Shown piece by piece: positions 48,476-55,824 of a stretch of 64,000 nt of DNA. Each line of letters starts with the position of its first letter. Positions within the stretch are counted from its first letter, which is position 1. A program made the position numbers and the translations under genes. The stretch is from Lentzea flava (lineage in GTDB: Bacteria; Actinomycetota; Actinomycetes; Mycobacteriales; Pseudonocardiaceae). The notes below the pieces were generated by a model. The model did no database searches, was not told where the DNA came from, and was given only the letters and a program-made list of their open reading frames with translations. The DNA is taken from NCBI RefSeq assembly GCF_014648475.1, contig NZ_BMRE01000015.1, positions 62,001-126,000 on the forward strand, given 5' to 3'.

Positions 48476-49425
48476 CACCGCTTCCTGCCTCCCCCGACGT
48501 ACACGAGCGCACCACCCACGACAGCGCACAACCAGGAAAGCACAAGAGGCTGCATCGTGGTTGCGCCGAACAGCAACGCGATGGTCCACGCGGAGAGGAT
48601 CAGGGCCGAGGCGGCGAGCAGCGACACCGTCACGGCGAGCTTGCGCAGGCCGAACAGCAGCTTGAACGGACGCAGCCGCAGCGCCACGACAACGCAGCAC
48701 AACACCAGCGCACCGGTGAAGAAGCCGAGGTACGGCGTCGGCCGCGGCATGCCGGCGACGAGTGCCAGCAAGCCGCCGCCGACCAGCAGCAGCGAGAGCG
48801 TGCGCAGCGCACGCCACACCTGGACCTTGTTCAACTGCGTCGGCGCGGGCTTCGCGGACCGGCGCCGTTGCACGGTCGCGAGGTTCGCCTTGGAGTCCGC
48901 GTCGGACGGGTCCAGCTTGATCGCCGTGCGGTAGGCGTGCTCGGCGGTGCCCCAGTCGCGCATGCGCAGGGCCGCGTCGCCGAGCACCTGGAACGCCCGT
49001 GCCTCCGTCGGGGCGAGCTGCGAGGCGTGCAGGGCCGAGTCGAAGGCTTCGACGGCTCCGTCCGGCAGGTCGGCGAGCACCTCGGCCAGCACGACGTAGC
49101 AGCGCCAGTCGCCGGGCTTGCGGCGCACGGACTCCCGCGCCGCGACGACGGCCTCCTGGTGCCGCCCGAGGTCGCTCAACGCGAGCGCCGCCAGCCGCTG
49201 CGGCCAGGCGGGCTCGCCGTCGAGGACCATCGCGCGCTTCGCCGAGTCGAGGGCCTGGTCCGCCTCACCTGCGTCCAGGTGGGCCGCCGCGAGCCGGCAC
49301 CACGCCTCGGCGTGCCGGGGGTTCGCCGCCACCAGGGGCCGCAGCAGGTCGATCGCCTGCCGCGGTTTCCCCGAGGCGGTGAGCTCGGCAGCGCGCAGCA
49401 GCACCGCGGTCATCGGCTCGGACAC
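48475..49425 (-). CDS. TPR-domain membrane protein
   Basis: This 316-residue protein has TPR units in residues 1-190 (AEAWCRLAAAHLDAGEADQALDSAKRAM, YVVLAEVLADLPDGAVEAFDSALHAS, DWGTAEHAYRTAIKLDPSDADSKANLA). The TPRs are followed by three or four transmembrane helices (about 207-312; LLVGGGLLALVAG, FFTGALVLCCVVVAL, SLLAASALILSAWTIALLFG, LSWLCAVVGGALVYVGG). First gene of the operon with the small secreted protein and secDF. The cytoplasmic TPRs may dock partner proteins. Confidence 0.8.
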   Translation of the reverse strand: MSEPMTAVLLRAAELTASGKPRQAIDLLRPLVAANPRHAEAWCRLAAAHLDAGEADQALDSAKRAMVLDGEPAWPQRLAALALSDLGRHQEAVVAARESVRRKPGDWRCYVVLAEVLADLPDGAVEAFDSALHASQLAPTEARAFQVLGDAALRMRDWGTAEHAYRTAIKLDPSDADSKANLATVQRRRSAKPAPTQLNKVQVWRALRTLSLLLVGGGLLALVAGMPRPTPYLGFFTGALVLCCVVVALRLRPFKLLFGLRKLAVTVSLLAASALILSAWTIALLFGATTMQPLVLSWLCAVVGGALVYVGGGRKR

Positions 49426-49513
49426 GCCGCACAGTGTGACAGCGCGCCCTCAGCCCCCGAACGGGTGACCTCAGCCCTGGGTGTTGGAGCGCCTCCAAGC
49501 CGTCCGCACGTAC

Positions 49514-50935
49514 TCAGGCGGCCGCACCGAACCAGCGCGCGAGCTCCCCCTCCAGGTCCTCCTGGGCCGACCCGGCCCACGCCACGTGCCCGTCCGGCCG
49601 CAGCAGCACGGCAGGCGCGTCCAGTTCCTCGCTGACGTCGACGAGGTGGTCGACCCGGTCCGCCCATCCCCCGACCGTCAACGACCCGGTCTGGTCGAGC
49701 AGGATCCCGCGGCCGGCGTGCATCTGGTCGTAGAGCCCTCCCCGCTTCAGGGCGAGGTCCCCGATCCGCCGCCCCACCAGGTCGTCGGAGGAGCCGAAGT
49801 CGTACCGGATCCGGACGGCGATGATCTTCTCGATCAGGTACCGGTTGACCTCCTCGAACTGCACCAGCTCGGTGAACACCCGCCGCACCGACTGCGGGCC
49901 CGGCTCGACCTTCATCAGCTCGATCTGGGCGCGGGTGTTGTTCAGCACCTCCTCGGCGACCGGGTGCCGTTCGGCCTCGTAGGTGTCGAGCAACCCTTCC
50001 GGCGCCCAGCCGTGCACCGCGGCGGCCAGTTTCCAGCCGAGGTTGAACGCGTCCTGCAGGCCCAGGTTCAGGCCCTGGCCGCCGGTCGGCGGGTGGATGT
50101 GCGCCGCGTCGCCCGCGAGGAACACCCGGCCGGACCGGTACTGCGAGGCCTGCCGGGTGGCGTCGCCGAAGCGGGACATCCACCGCGGCGAGTGCACGCC
50201 GAAGTCGGTGCCGGCGACGCGCACCAGCTGCTGCTTGAAGTCGTCGAGGGTCGGCATCACCGCCCTGTCCTCGCTCACGCCGTCAGCGGGCACGACGACG
50301 CGGTAGGCGCCGTTGATCGGACCGATGCCGAACCGCTTCTGAGTCTTGCGGATCTCCAGCATCAACGGCATCGCCTCCTCCCAGGGCACGCCGATCTCCA
50401 TCTCCCCCAGCAACGTCTCCACGCGCGTCGGCTCGCCGGGGAAGTCGATGCCGGCCAGCTTGCGCACGGTGCTGCGGCCGCCGTCGCAGCCGACGAGGTA
50501 GCGCGCCCGCAACGAGGTGCCGTCGGCCAGTTCGACGGTCACGCCCTCGTCGTCCTGCGCGAGACCCACGACCGTGCGGCCGCGCCGGATCTCGGCGCCG
50601 GACTCCACGGCGTGTTCGGTGAGGAGGCGCTCGGTGATCGGCTGCGGGAGACCGAGCGTGTGCGGGTACTTGGTGTCGAGTCGTTCCGGCGCGGGCCTGT
50701 CGATGCCCGCGAAGAACCCGGCGAGCGGGTGCTTCGTGCCGAGTGCGAGGAACCGGTCGACGATGCCGCGCTGGTCCAGGATCTCGAGGCTGCGCGCGTG
50801 CAGGCCGAGCGCCCTGACCACCTCGGTGGGTTCCTCGTCGCGCTCCAGCAGGACCACGCGCACGCCGTGCAACCGCAGTTCGCCGGCCAGCATCATGCCG
50901 GTCGGTCCGCCGCCGGCGATGATGACGTCGATCAT
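49514..50935 (-). CDS. rox: Rifamycin monooxygenase (Rox)-type FAD monooxygenase
   Basis: This 473-residue class A flavin monooxygenase has GGGPTGMMLAGELRLHGVRVVLLE (FAD), RTVVGLAQDDEGVTVELADG, CDGGRSTVRKLAG, GDAAHIHPPTGGQGLNLGLQDAFNLGWKLA, and a C-terminal thioredoxin-like tail (DHLVDVSEELDAPAVLLRPDGHVAW). The pattern follows Rox enzymes of Streptomyces and Nocardia closely across the whole length, from memory. These hydroxylate and linearise rifamycins. The rifamycin-associated element found 57 bp upstream supports the assignment independently. No helR, arr or rph in the window. Confidence 0.9.
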   Translation of the reverse strand: MIDVIIAGGGPTGMMLAGELRLHGVRVVLLERDEEPTEVVRALGLHARSLEILDQRGIVDRFLALGTKHPLAGFFAGIDRPAPERLDTKYPHTLGLPQPITERLLTEHAVESGAEIRRGRTVVGLAQDDEGVTVELADGTSLRARYLVGCDGGRSTVRKLAGIDFPGEPTRVETLLGEMEIGVPWEEAMPLMLEIRKTQKRFGIGPINGAYRVVVPADGVSEDRAVMPTLDDFKQQLVRVAGTDFGVHSPRWMSRFGDATRQASQYRSGRVFLAGDAAHIHPPTGGQGLNLGLQDAFNLGWKLAAAVHGWAPEGLLDTYEAERHPVAEEVLNNTRAQIELMKVEPGPQSVRRVFTELVQFEEVNRYLIEKIIAVRIRYDFGSSDDLVGRRIGDLALKRGGLYDQMHAGRGILLDQTGSLTVGGWADRVDHLVDVSEELDAPAVLLRPDGHVAWAGSAQEDLEGELARWFGAAA

Positions 50936-50991
50936 GAACTCCCCATTTCCCCAGGTAAAACGCGTTGGCTGCGAAATGATGAAGCATCACC

Positions 50992-51026
50992 GGGGTCTTG
51001 CCGCAAGCCCTGGGGTGCGCTATATG
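50992..51026. promoter_or_regulatory. Rifamycin-associated element (RAE) with bidirectional promoter
   Basis: The inverted repeat GGGTCTTGCCGCAAGCCC (50993-51010) matches the RAE, whose known form is close to GGGGCTTGCGGCAAG plus GCCC, found upstream of rifamycin-inducible genes. Rightward: -35 TTGCCG (50998-51003), 17 bp, -10 TATATG (51021-51026), leading to the MFS gene. Leftward, the same palindrome presents TTGCGG toward rox. Both genes should respond to rifamycins. Confidence 0.8.
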
Positions 51027-51078
51027 TTGAAGTGGGAGGAGAGCGATCTCCTCCCTTCGTCGTTTCTGGGGGAGCGAC

Positions 51079-52212
51079 TTGGTCAGGTGGTACTTCGCGG
51101 GTTTGGCGCTGTCGTTCTTCGGGACGAGCGCGATGCACCTCGTCGCCGGTGTCTGGGTGAAGTCGCTGACGGGAAGCGACGCCCTCGCGACGATCGCCAT
51201 CCTGTGCGTGTACGCGCCGGGCGTGCTGTCGCCGTGGATCGGCAGGATCGCCGACTCCTACCGCCGCAAACCCCTGCTCATCTGCACCGATCTGGCGATC
51301 GTCCCCGTGCTGGCGGTGCTGTTCCTCACCGACGAGATCTGGGTGATCTACACCGTCCTGCTGATCTACGGCGTGAAAGCCGTGCTGGTCAGCGCCGCGG
51401 AACCGGCACTGCTCGTGGCGCTGCTGCCACCGGATCGGCTCGCCAGGATCAACGGCCTGCGCATGTCACTGCAGGAAGGCATGAAGCTCGTTGCTCCACT
51501 GGCGGCTGCCGCGCTGTTCGCCGGATACGGCGCGTGGCCGGTCATCGCGATCGACGCGCTGTCGTTCCTGCTCGCCGCCGCGGCCACCAGCATGATCAAG
51601 GTCGACGAACCACCGCCCGCCCCGCGCGAAACGCCGAGCCGGCCCCACCTCAAAGCTCTCACCTGGCCGATCGCCGGCGCCGCGACGGCGTTGTTCGCGG
51701 GCTCGATCGGCACCGCCGCGTCGTTCTCCCTCGTGGAGAACGGACTGCACCACGACCCGGAGTTCCTCGGTGTGCTGTCCGCGGCCCAAGGCGCCGGATC
51801 AGTGATCGCGGGATTGCAGGGCAAGCGCGCGAACGTCACCGCAGGGCTCGTGCTCGTCGCGGCAGGCGCCCTGGCCAGGACGACGGCGTGGCTCCCTGCG
51901 GTGCTCGCGGGCGGGTTCCTCAACGGCGCCGGCCTCGCCTGGGCCGTGATCGCCGTCGCCACGCTCGTCCAGCAACGCACCCCACCAGCGGTTCTCGGTC
52001 GCGTGAGCGCTACGGCCATCAGCATCGTCTTCGCGGGCGGACCGCTCGGGCTCGCGGCGGGCGCGGCACTCGTCGCGCACCTGAGCTTCGAGGCCATCTA
52101 CGTGATCATCGCCGTCATCACCACCGCCGCGGCGGTGTGGGCACGCGGGAGCCAGGCGCGCCGCTTCACTGCGCGCCGGGCTCCCGCGCGGGCGACCGAC
52201 CAGATGGAGTGA
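51079..52212 (+). CDS. MFS exporter, rifamycin-coregulated
   Basis: This 377-residue protein has about 10-12 predicted membrane helices, with the conserved intracellular loop LSPWIGRIADSYRRKPLL between TM2 and TM3 and the FLNGAGLAWAVIAVATLVQQRTPPAVLGRVSATA segment of the MFS_3/drug-efflux group. TTG 51079 with TGGGGGAG upstream. Its promoter lies inside the RAE shared with rox, so rifamycin efflux is the obvious hypothesis; substrate is inferred, not shown. It ends flush against the convergent GH97 gene. Confidence 0.88.
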   Translation: MVRWYFAGLALSFFGTSAMHLVAGVWVKSLTGSDALATIAILCVYAPGVLSPWIGRIADSYRRKPLLICTDLAIVPVLAVLFLTDEIWVIYTVLLIYGVKAVLVSAAEPALLVALLPPDRLARINGLRMSLQEGMKLVAPLAAAALFAGYGAWPVIAIDALSFLLAAAATSMIKVDEPPPAPRETPSRPHLKALTWPIAGAATALFAGSIGTAASFSLVENGLHHDPEFLGVLSAAQGAGSVIAGLQGKRANVTAGLVLVAAGALARTTAWLPAVLAGGFLNGAGLAWAVIAVATLVQQRTPPAVLGRVSATAISIVFAGGPLGLAAGAALVAHLSFEAIYVIIAVITTAAAVWARGSQARRFTARRAPARATDQME

Positions 52213-54063
52213 TCAGCCGCAGGTGGTGGCGGTCGGCGGAACCTGGCAGAGCCGGGCCGCGTAACCGCCGTTGCGTGCCACGGGCACCGTCAGGGAGTCT
52301 CCCGCCGAAACACGTTTGGTGTCGAACGCGATCTTCCCGGTCGGACTGTCGTGGTACAGCTCGACCAACCACGAACCGGAGCCGAGGAATCCCGTTCCGA
52401 CCGAAAGGTCGTGTGGATCACCCGCCGCACCGGCACCGAGGAACCACGTCGAGCCGGACCGCCTCGCCAGCACCGCGAGCTTGCCAGGATCGCCCGCGAC
52501 CAGCCGGGTCTCGTCCCACACCGCCGGAACCGTCCTGAGGAACTGCTCCGCCACCGGGTACGCGGCATAGCTGGAGATCTTGTCCGCGAAGTGCTGCACG
52601 CCGGACTCGTAGAGCACGCTCAGCGCGAGCTCCGCCGCGTCGGAGTTGGGCCGCACCCCCGAGAACGTCACCGGCGTGAAGTCCATCGGCCCGGTCAGGT
52701 TCCTGGTGAACGGCAACGTGAGGTAGTGCTCGATCGGGAACGGCTCCCGGCCAGGACGCGGCTTCGTGCCCTCCGCTCCCTTCACCGCCTCCGCCGTGAG
52801 CACGTGCGGCCAGGTCCGCTCGACACCGCGCGGGATGGGCGCGCCGTGGAAGTTCAGCATCAGCTGGTACTTCGCGGCCGCCGCGTACACGGCGTCGTAC
52901 CAGCGCATCCGGTCCTGCCCGTCGGACTCGATGAAATCGATCTTCAGGCCCACCGCGCCCCACGAGCGGTACTGGGCGAAGAGCCGCTCGCGTTCGCTGT
53001 CGGTGTCGATGGTCTGCCATCGCACCCAGAGCCACGTCTCGACGCCACGCGCCTTGGAGTACGAGATCAGCTCGGGGATCCAGTCGGCGCTCCAGCCGGA
53101 GTCGACGAGGTTGTACCGGTAGCCCTGCTTCGCCGCGTAGTCCGCGTACTGCTTCTGCAGAGCCAGGTTCCCCGTGCCGTCACCCCACCACGACCACACC
53201 GCGGTGCCGGGCTTGATCCACGACGTGTCGGAGATCTTCGACGGCGGCGCGAGGGAGGTGATCAGCGAGCTCTCCACCAGCGACTCCAGCGACCCCACCC
53301 CGAGCACGCGCCACGGCGTGGCCAGCGGACCGGCCGAGGTCTCCGCGGGATCGGGCAGGACGAGCCGGTAGCGCGAGCCGTCGAACGCCACCCGCGAACC
53401 GCCGTAGCGGCCGTCGACATCGGATTCCGCGAGCAGCAGCCACGAGCCGGCGACGTTGAACAGCGCCGGATACCCGTACTCGACACCCTTCTCGGCAACG
53501 CGCACGTGCGCGGACTCGTAGTCGCCGCGCCCGTTGTCGTACGGCAGCAGGAACTTCTCGGCCGACGACGGCACCGCGAACTCCGACGCCTCGCCGAGCA
53601 CGGTCGCCCACTTGCCGGATGGCAGGACGTACCGGTACGCCACGCCTTCCGCGGACGTGCGCACCACGACGTCCAGCCGTTCCGCCATTCGTTGAAGGTG
53701 GAACGTCGTCTCGGTACCGACGTAGGTGTGCCGGCGTTTCCTGCCGGACACCGTCGTGTACGAGTCCTGGACGAGCCGCGACGCCGACCCGACGAACTTC
53801 AGCCCCGACGTCAGGTCGGCGTCAGCGGTGCGGAGGCCCAGCGCGGACGGCTCCAGCACCGTGGTGCCGCCGTGCCGGACGGAAAGGCTCAACCTCCCCT
53901 TGTCGAGCCGGACAAGTGCTTCCGGTGCAACGGATTGCGCCCCGGCTGGTGCGGCGACGCGCCACTCGCCGGACTCGGCGACGGCGGGAGTCGTGCCGAT
54001 CAGCGCGCCGGCGGCGGCCGCACACACCGCCACCAGCAGCACCGATCTGTTGCGAAGCCCCAT
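52213..54063 (-). CDS. Secreted glycoside hydrolase family 97
   Basis: This 616-residue protein has a signal peptide (about 1-30), a GH97 N-terminal beta-sandwich (about 40-270), a catalytic barrel (about 275-540) with WSWWGDGTGN, YRYNLVDSGWS and AVGLKIDFIESDGQDRM (the catalytic Asp of the retaining GH97 group), and a C-terminal beta domain. Members act on alpha-galactosides or alpha-glucosides. ATG 54063 has AGGGAG 8 bp upstream. A LacI-type palindrome lies 44 bp before it. Confidence 0.9.
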   Translation of the reverse strand: MGLRNRSVLLVAVCAAAAGALIGTTPAVAESGEWRVAAPAGAQSVAPEALVRLDKGRLSLSVRHGGTTVLEPSALGLRTADADLTSGLKFVGSASRLVQDSYTTVSGRKRRHTYVGTETTFHLQRMAERLDVVVRTSAEGVAYRYVLPSGKWATVLGEASEFAVPSSAEKFLLPYDNGRGDYESAHVRVAEKGVEYGYPALFNVAGSWLLLAESDVDGRYGGSRVAFDGSRYRLVLPDPAETSAGPLATPWRVLGVGSLESLVESSLITSLAPPSKISDTSWIKPGTAVWSWWGDGTGNLALQKQYADYAAKQGYRYNLVDSGWSADWIPELISYSKARGVETWLWVRWQTIDTDSERERLFAQYRSWGAVGLKIDFIESDGQDRMRWYDAVYAAAAKYQLMLNFHGAPIPRGVERTWPHVLTAEAVKGAEGTKPRPGREPFPIEHYLTLPFTRNLTGPMDFTPVTFSGVRPNSDAAELALSVLYESGVQHFADKISSYAAYPVAEQFLRTVPAVWDETRLVAGDPGKLAVLARRSGSTWFLGAGAAGDPHDLSVGTGFLGSGSWLVELYHDSPTGKIAFDTKRVSAGDSLTVPVARNGGYAARLCQVPPTATTCG

Positions 54064-54106
54064 GCGTGTCACTCCCTACAGCGTGGCGGCGGTAGGTGGA
54101 CAGAGT

Positions 54107-54123
54107 TGGGAAAGCGCTTACCA
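54107..54123. promoter_or_regulatory. LacI-type operator upstream of the GH97 gene
   Basis: The core AAGCGCTT (54112-54119) is a perfect palindrome with GG/CC flanks at symmetrical positions, the usual form of actinobacterial LacI-family operators. It lies 44 bp from the GH97 start. The GH16 gene has a similar GCGC-centred site, though with different flanks. Confidence 0.6.
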
Positions 54124-54125
54124 GC

Positions 54126-54512
54126 TTAGGACAGCAGTCCAGCCGACTCCAGGTGACCGAACACGATCCGCGTGACCGGTGAGACCCGGTCCGCGTCGGC
54201 GGCGGTGAACCACGCCAGTTCGGCGATCTCGCTCGCCGGTTGCAACTCCCCGGCGAAGGACGCCGTGTAACAGGTCATTCGCACGGTCTCCCCCTCGGCG
54301 CGACCGTGCGCCTGCGCCTCGAACACGCCGAGCAGCTCGGCGCCGGAGACCTCGACCGACAGCTCCTCGCGAATCTCGCGCACGAGCGTCTCGACGTCGG
54401 ACTCCCCCGGCTCGCGCTTGCCGCCGGGCAGGTAGAACGTGTCCTTGCCGTGCGACCGGGCGACGAGCACCCTGCCGTCTTGCAGATGGACCCAGGCGAT
54501 CTTGTCGATCAT
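54126..54512 (-). CDS. Nudix hydrolase
   Basis: This 128-residue protein has a complete Nudix box, GGKREPGESDVETLVREIREELSVEV (Gx5Ex7REUxEExGU pattern, about residues 30-54), coordinating Mg2+ for pyrophosphate hydrolysis. It resembles short 'NUDIX domain-containing' MutT-like enzymes with unspecified nucleotide substrate. ATG 54512 is 9 bp from the MITE-like palindrome, which separates it from the upstream azoreductase gene on the same strand. Confidence 0.92.
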   Translation of the reverse strand: MIDKIAWVHLQDGRVLVARSHGKDTFYLPGGKREPGESDVETLVREIREELSVEVSGAELLGVFEAQAHGRAEGETVRMTCYTASFAGELQPASEIAELAWFTAADADRVSPVTRIVFGHLESAGLLS

Positions 54513-54521
54513 GCCGCCAGG

Positions 54522-54690
54522 CTAGGGCCTGTATCGAAGTCCCGTTCGATGAGAGTCGCGCCTGAGGTGGTTTCTGGTGGTGCGGCCGGACGGCCCGCAT
54601 ACCGGTGTTGTATGTGGGTCGTCCGGCCGTGCCGCCAGGGGCCGCCTCAGGCCCGGCTATCGCGAACATGGACTTCGATACAGGCCCTAG
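54522..54690. mobile_element. MITE-like palindromic element, about 165 bp
   Basis: Perfect 21-bp terminal inverted repeats run from 54522 to 54542 and from 54670 to 54690 (first 20: CTAGGGCCTGTATCGAAGTC). Inside, the arms CCTGAGGTGGTTTCTGGTGG and CCTGAGGCGGCCCCTGGCGG pair imperfectly up to the middle at about 54606, so the whole element folds on itself. CTAG is present at both ends, consistent with a 4-bp target duplication as in IS5-type insertion. No gene inside. It overlaps the last bases of the azoreductase gene, whose stop TAG falls in the right CTAG. Confidence 0.8.
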
Positions 54691-55268
54691 GCCGAGGCGA
54701 GCTCCTTGACCACGCGGTGCGCGTCGGCGAGCGACTCGACCGCGAGCTCGCGGAACTGGTGCAGCTGCGGGTTGACGTCGGCCATCGTGAGCTCGGCGTG
54801 CACGAACTCCAGGTTCTGGTCGAGCCCGATCATCGACAGCACGGCCCGCAGGTACGGCTCCTGGAAGTCGAAGCCCGCACGCGGCGTGCCCGGCTTGTAC
54901 GACCCACCGCGCGCGGTCACCACGACGACGCGCTTGCCGCCCAGCTCGAACGTGCCGTCCTCGCGCTGGAAGAAGTCCGGCGACGCGATCTGGTCGATCC
55001 ACACCTTCAGCGTCGACGGGATCGAGAAGTTGTACATCGGCGCGCCGATGAGGATCACGTCGGCGGCCCTGACCTCGGCGACGAGGTCGGCCTGGATGTC
55101 GTGCTGGGTGCCGTCCACGTGCGGGATCGGGTCCGCGTGGAGGTCCCGGTAGGTGTAGCCGCCCTCGGGGTTCACCGACCGCCAGACGTCGGCGAACGCC
55201 GAGGTGATCTCGCGGGTCACAGACCCATCGCGACGGATGCTCGAGTCGATGTGAAGCAGATTGGTCAT
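54687..55268 (-). CDS. FMN-dependent NAD(P)H quinone/azo reductase (AzoR family)
   Basis: This 193-residue protein is of the flavodoxin_2 fold: HIDSSIRRDGSVTREI near the N terminus (phosphate loop), APMYNFSIPSTLKVWIDQI, and TARGGSYKPGTP with the FMN-binding GG loop. AzoR-type enzymes reduce quinones and azo compounds and protect against thiol stress. Divergent from a MarR-family regulator with a perfect 24-bp operator between them. Its stop codon lies in the end of a MITE-like element. Confidence 0.92.
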   Translation of the reverse strand: MTNLLHIDSSIRRDGSVTREITSAFADVWRSVNPEGGYTYRDLHADPIPHVDGTQHDIQADLVAEVRAADVILIGAPMYNFSIPSTLKVWIDQIASPDFFQREDGTFELGGKRVVVVTARGGSYKPGTPRAGFDFQEPYLRAVLSMIGLDQNLEFVHAELTMADVNPQLHQFRELAVESLADAHRVVKELASA

Positions 55269-55302
55269 ACCAAGAACATACGAGTTGAGAAGTTCCGAGT
55301 CA

Positions 55303-55326
55303 AGATGTTCTCAATCGAGAACATCT
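55303..55326. promoter_or_regulatory. Perfect operator palindrome between azoR-like and marR-like genes
   Basis: AGATGTTCTC (55303-55312) and GAGAACATCT (55317-55326) are exact complements with a 4-nt centre. It sits between divergent starts 83 bp apart, as expected for MarR binding; AT-rich flanks suggest the promoters. Confidence 0.75.
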
Positions 55327-55350
55327 CTCCTCCGATGTATGATCGACCAC

Positions 55351-55824
55351 ATGGAGGTACAGCAGCCGATCCCCGCGTGCGTGGAGAAGTGGGACTTCAA
55401 CTGGCTGCTGCACCGCGCCGCCCAGCGGGTCGGGTCCGCGTTCGCCGACGAGATCGCGAAGTTCGGCATCTCCTTGCGCGGCCAGCTGGTCCTGAACGCC
55501 CTCGCGAGCGACGAGGAGGCCGCGCGCACCCAGCTCAAGCTCGGGGCCATGCTCGGCCTGGACAAGACCACGCTGATGAGCGAGCTCGACAAGCTGGAGC
55601 GAGCCGGCCTGATCCTGCGGGTGCCCGACCCCAACGACCGCAGGGTGCGCACGCCGGTGATCACCGACAAGGGCCGCGAGCTGCAGAAGCAGGCAGGAGA
55701 CGCGCTCGCCGAGGTCGAACGCGGATTCCGCGCCCGCTTCACCGATCAGGAGATGGCGGTCATCCGCAAGGCCCTGGGCGAGCTCGCCAACGGCGACGCC
55801 CCGATGCACGGCTCCTGCATCTAG
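55351..55824 (+). CDS. MarR-family regulator
   Basis: This 157-residue protein has the winged-helix MarR core (about 40-105; TQLKLGAMLGLDKTTLMSELDKLERAGLILRVPDPNDRRVRTPVITDKGRELQKQA) with dimerising N- and C-terminal helices. It has a single cysteine near the N terminus (PACVEKWDF) and one at the end (GSCI), which could sense quinones or oxidants, as known for MarR regulators of azoreductases. ATG 55351 or in-frame ATG 55339. Confidence 0.88.
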   Translation: MEVQQPIPACVEKWDFNWLLHRAAQRVGSAFADEIAKFGISLRGQLVLNALASDEEAARTQLKLGAMLGLDKTTLMSELDKLERAGLILRVPDPNDRRVRTPVITDKGRELQKQAGDALAEVERGFRARFTDQEMAVIRKALGELANGDAPMHGSCI

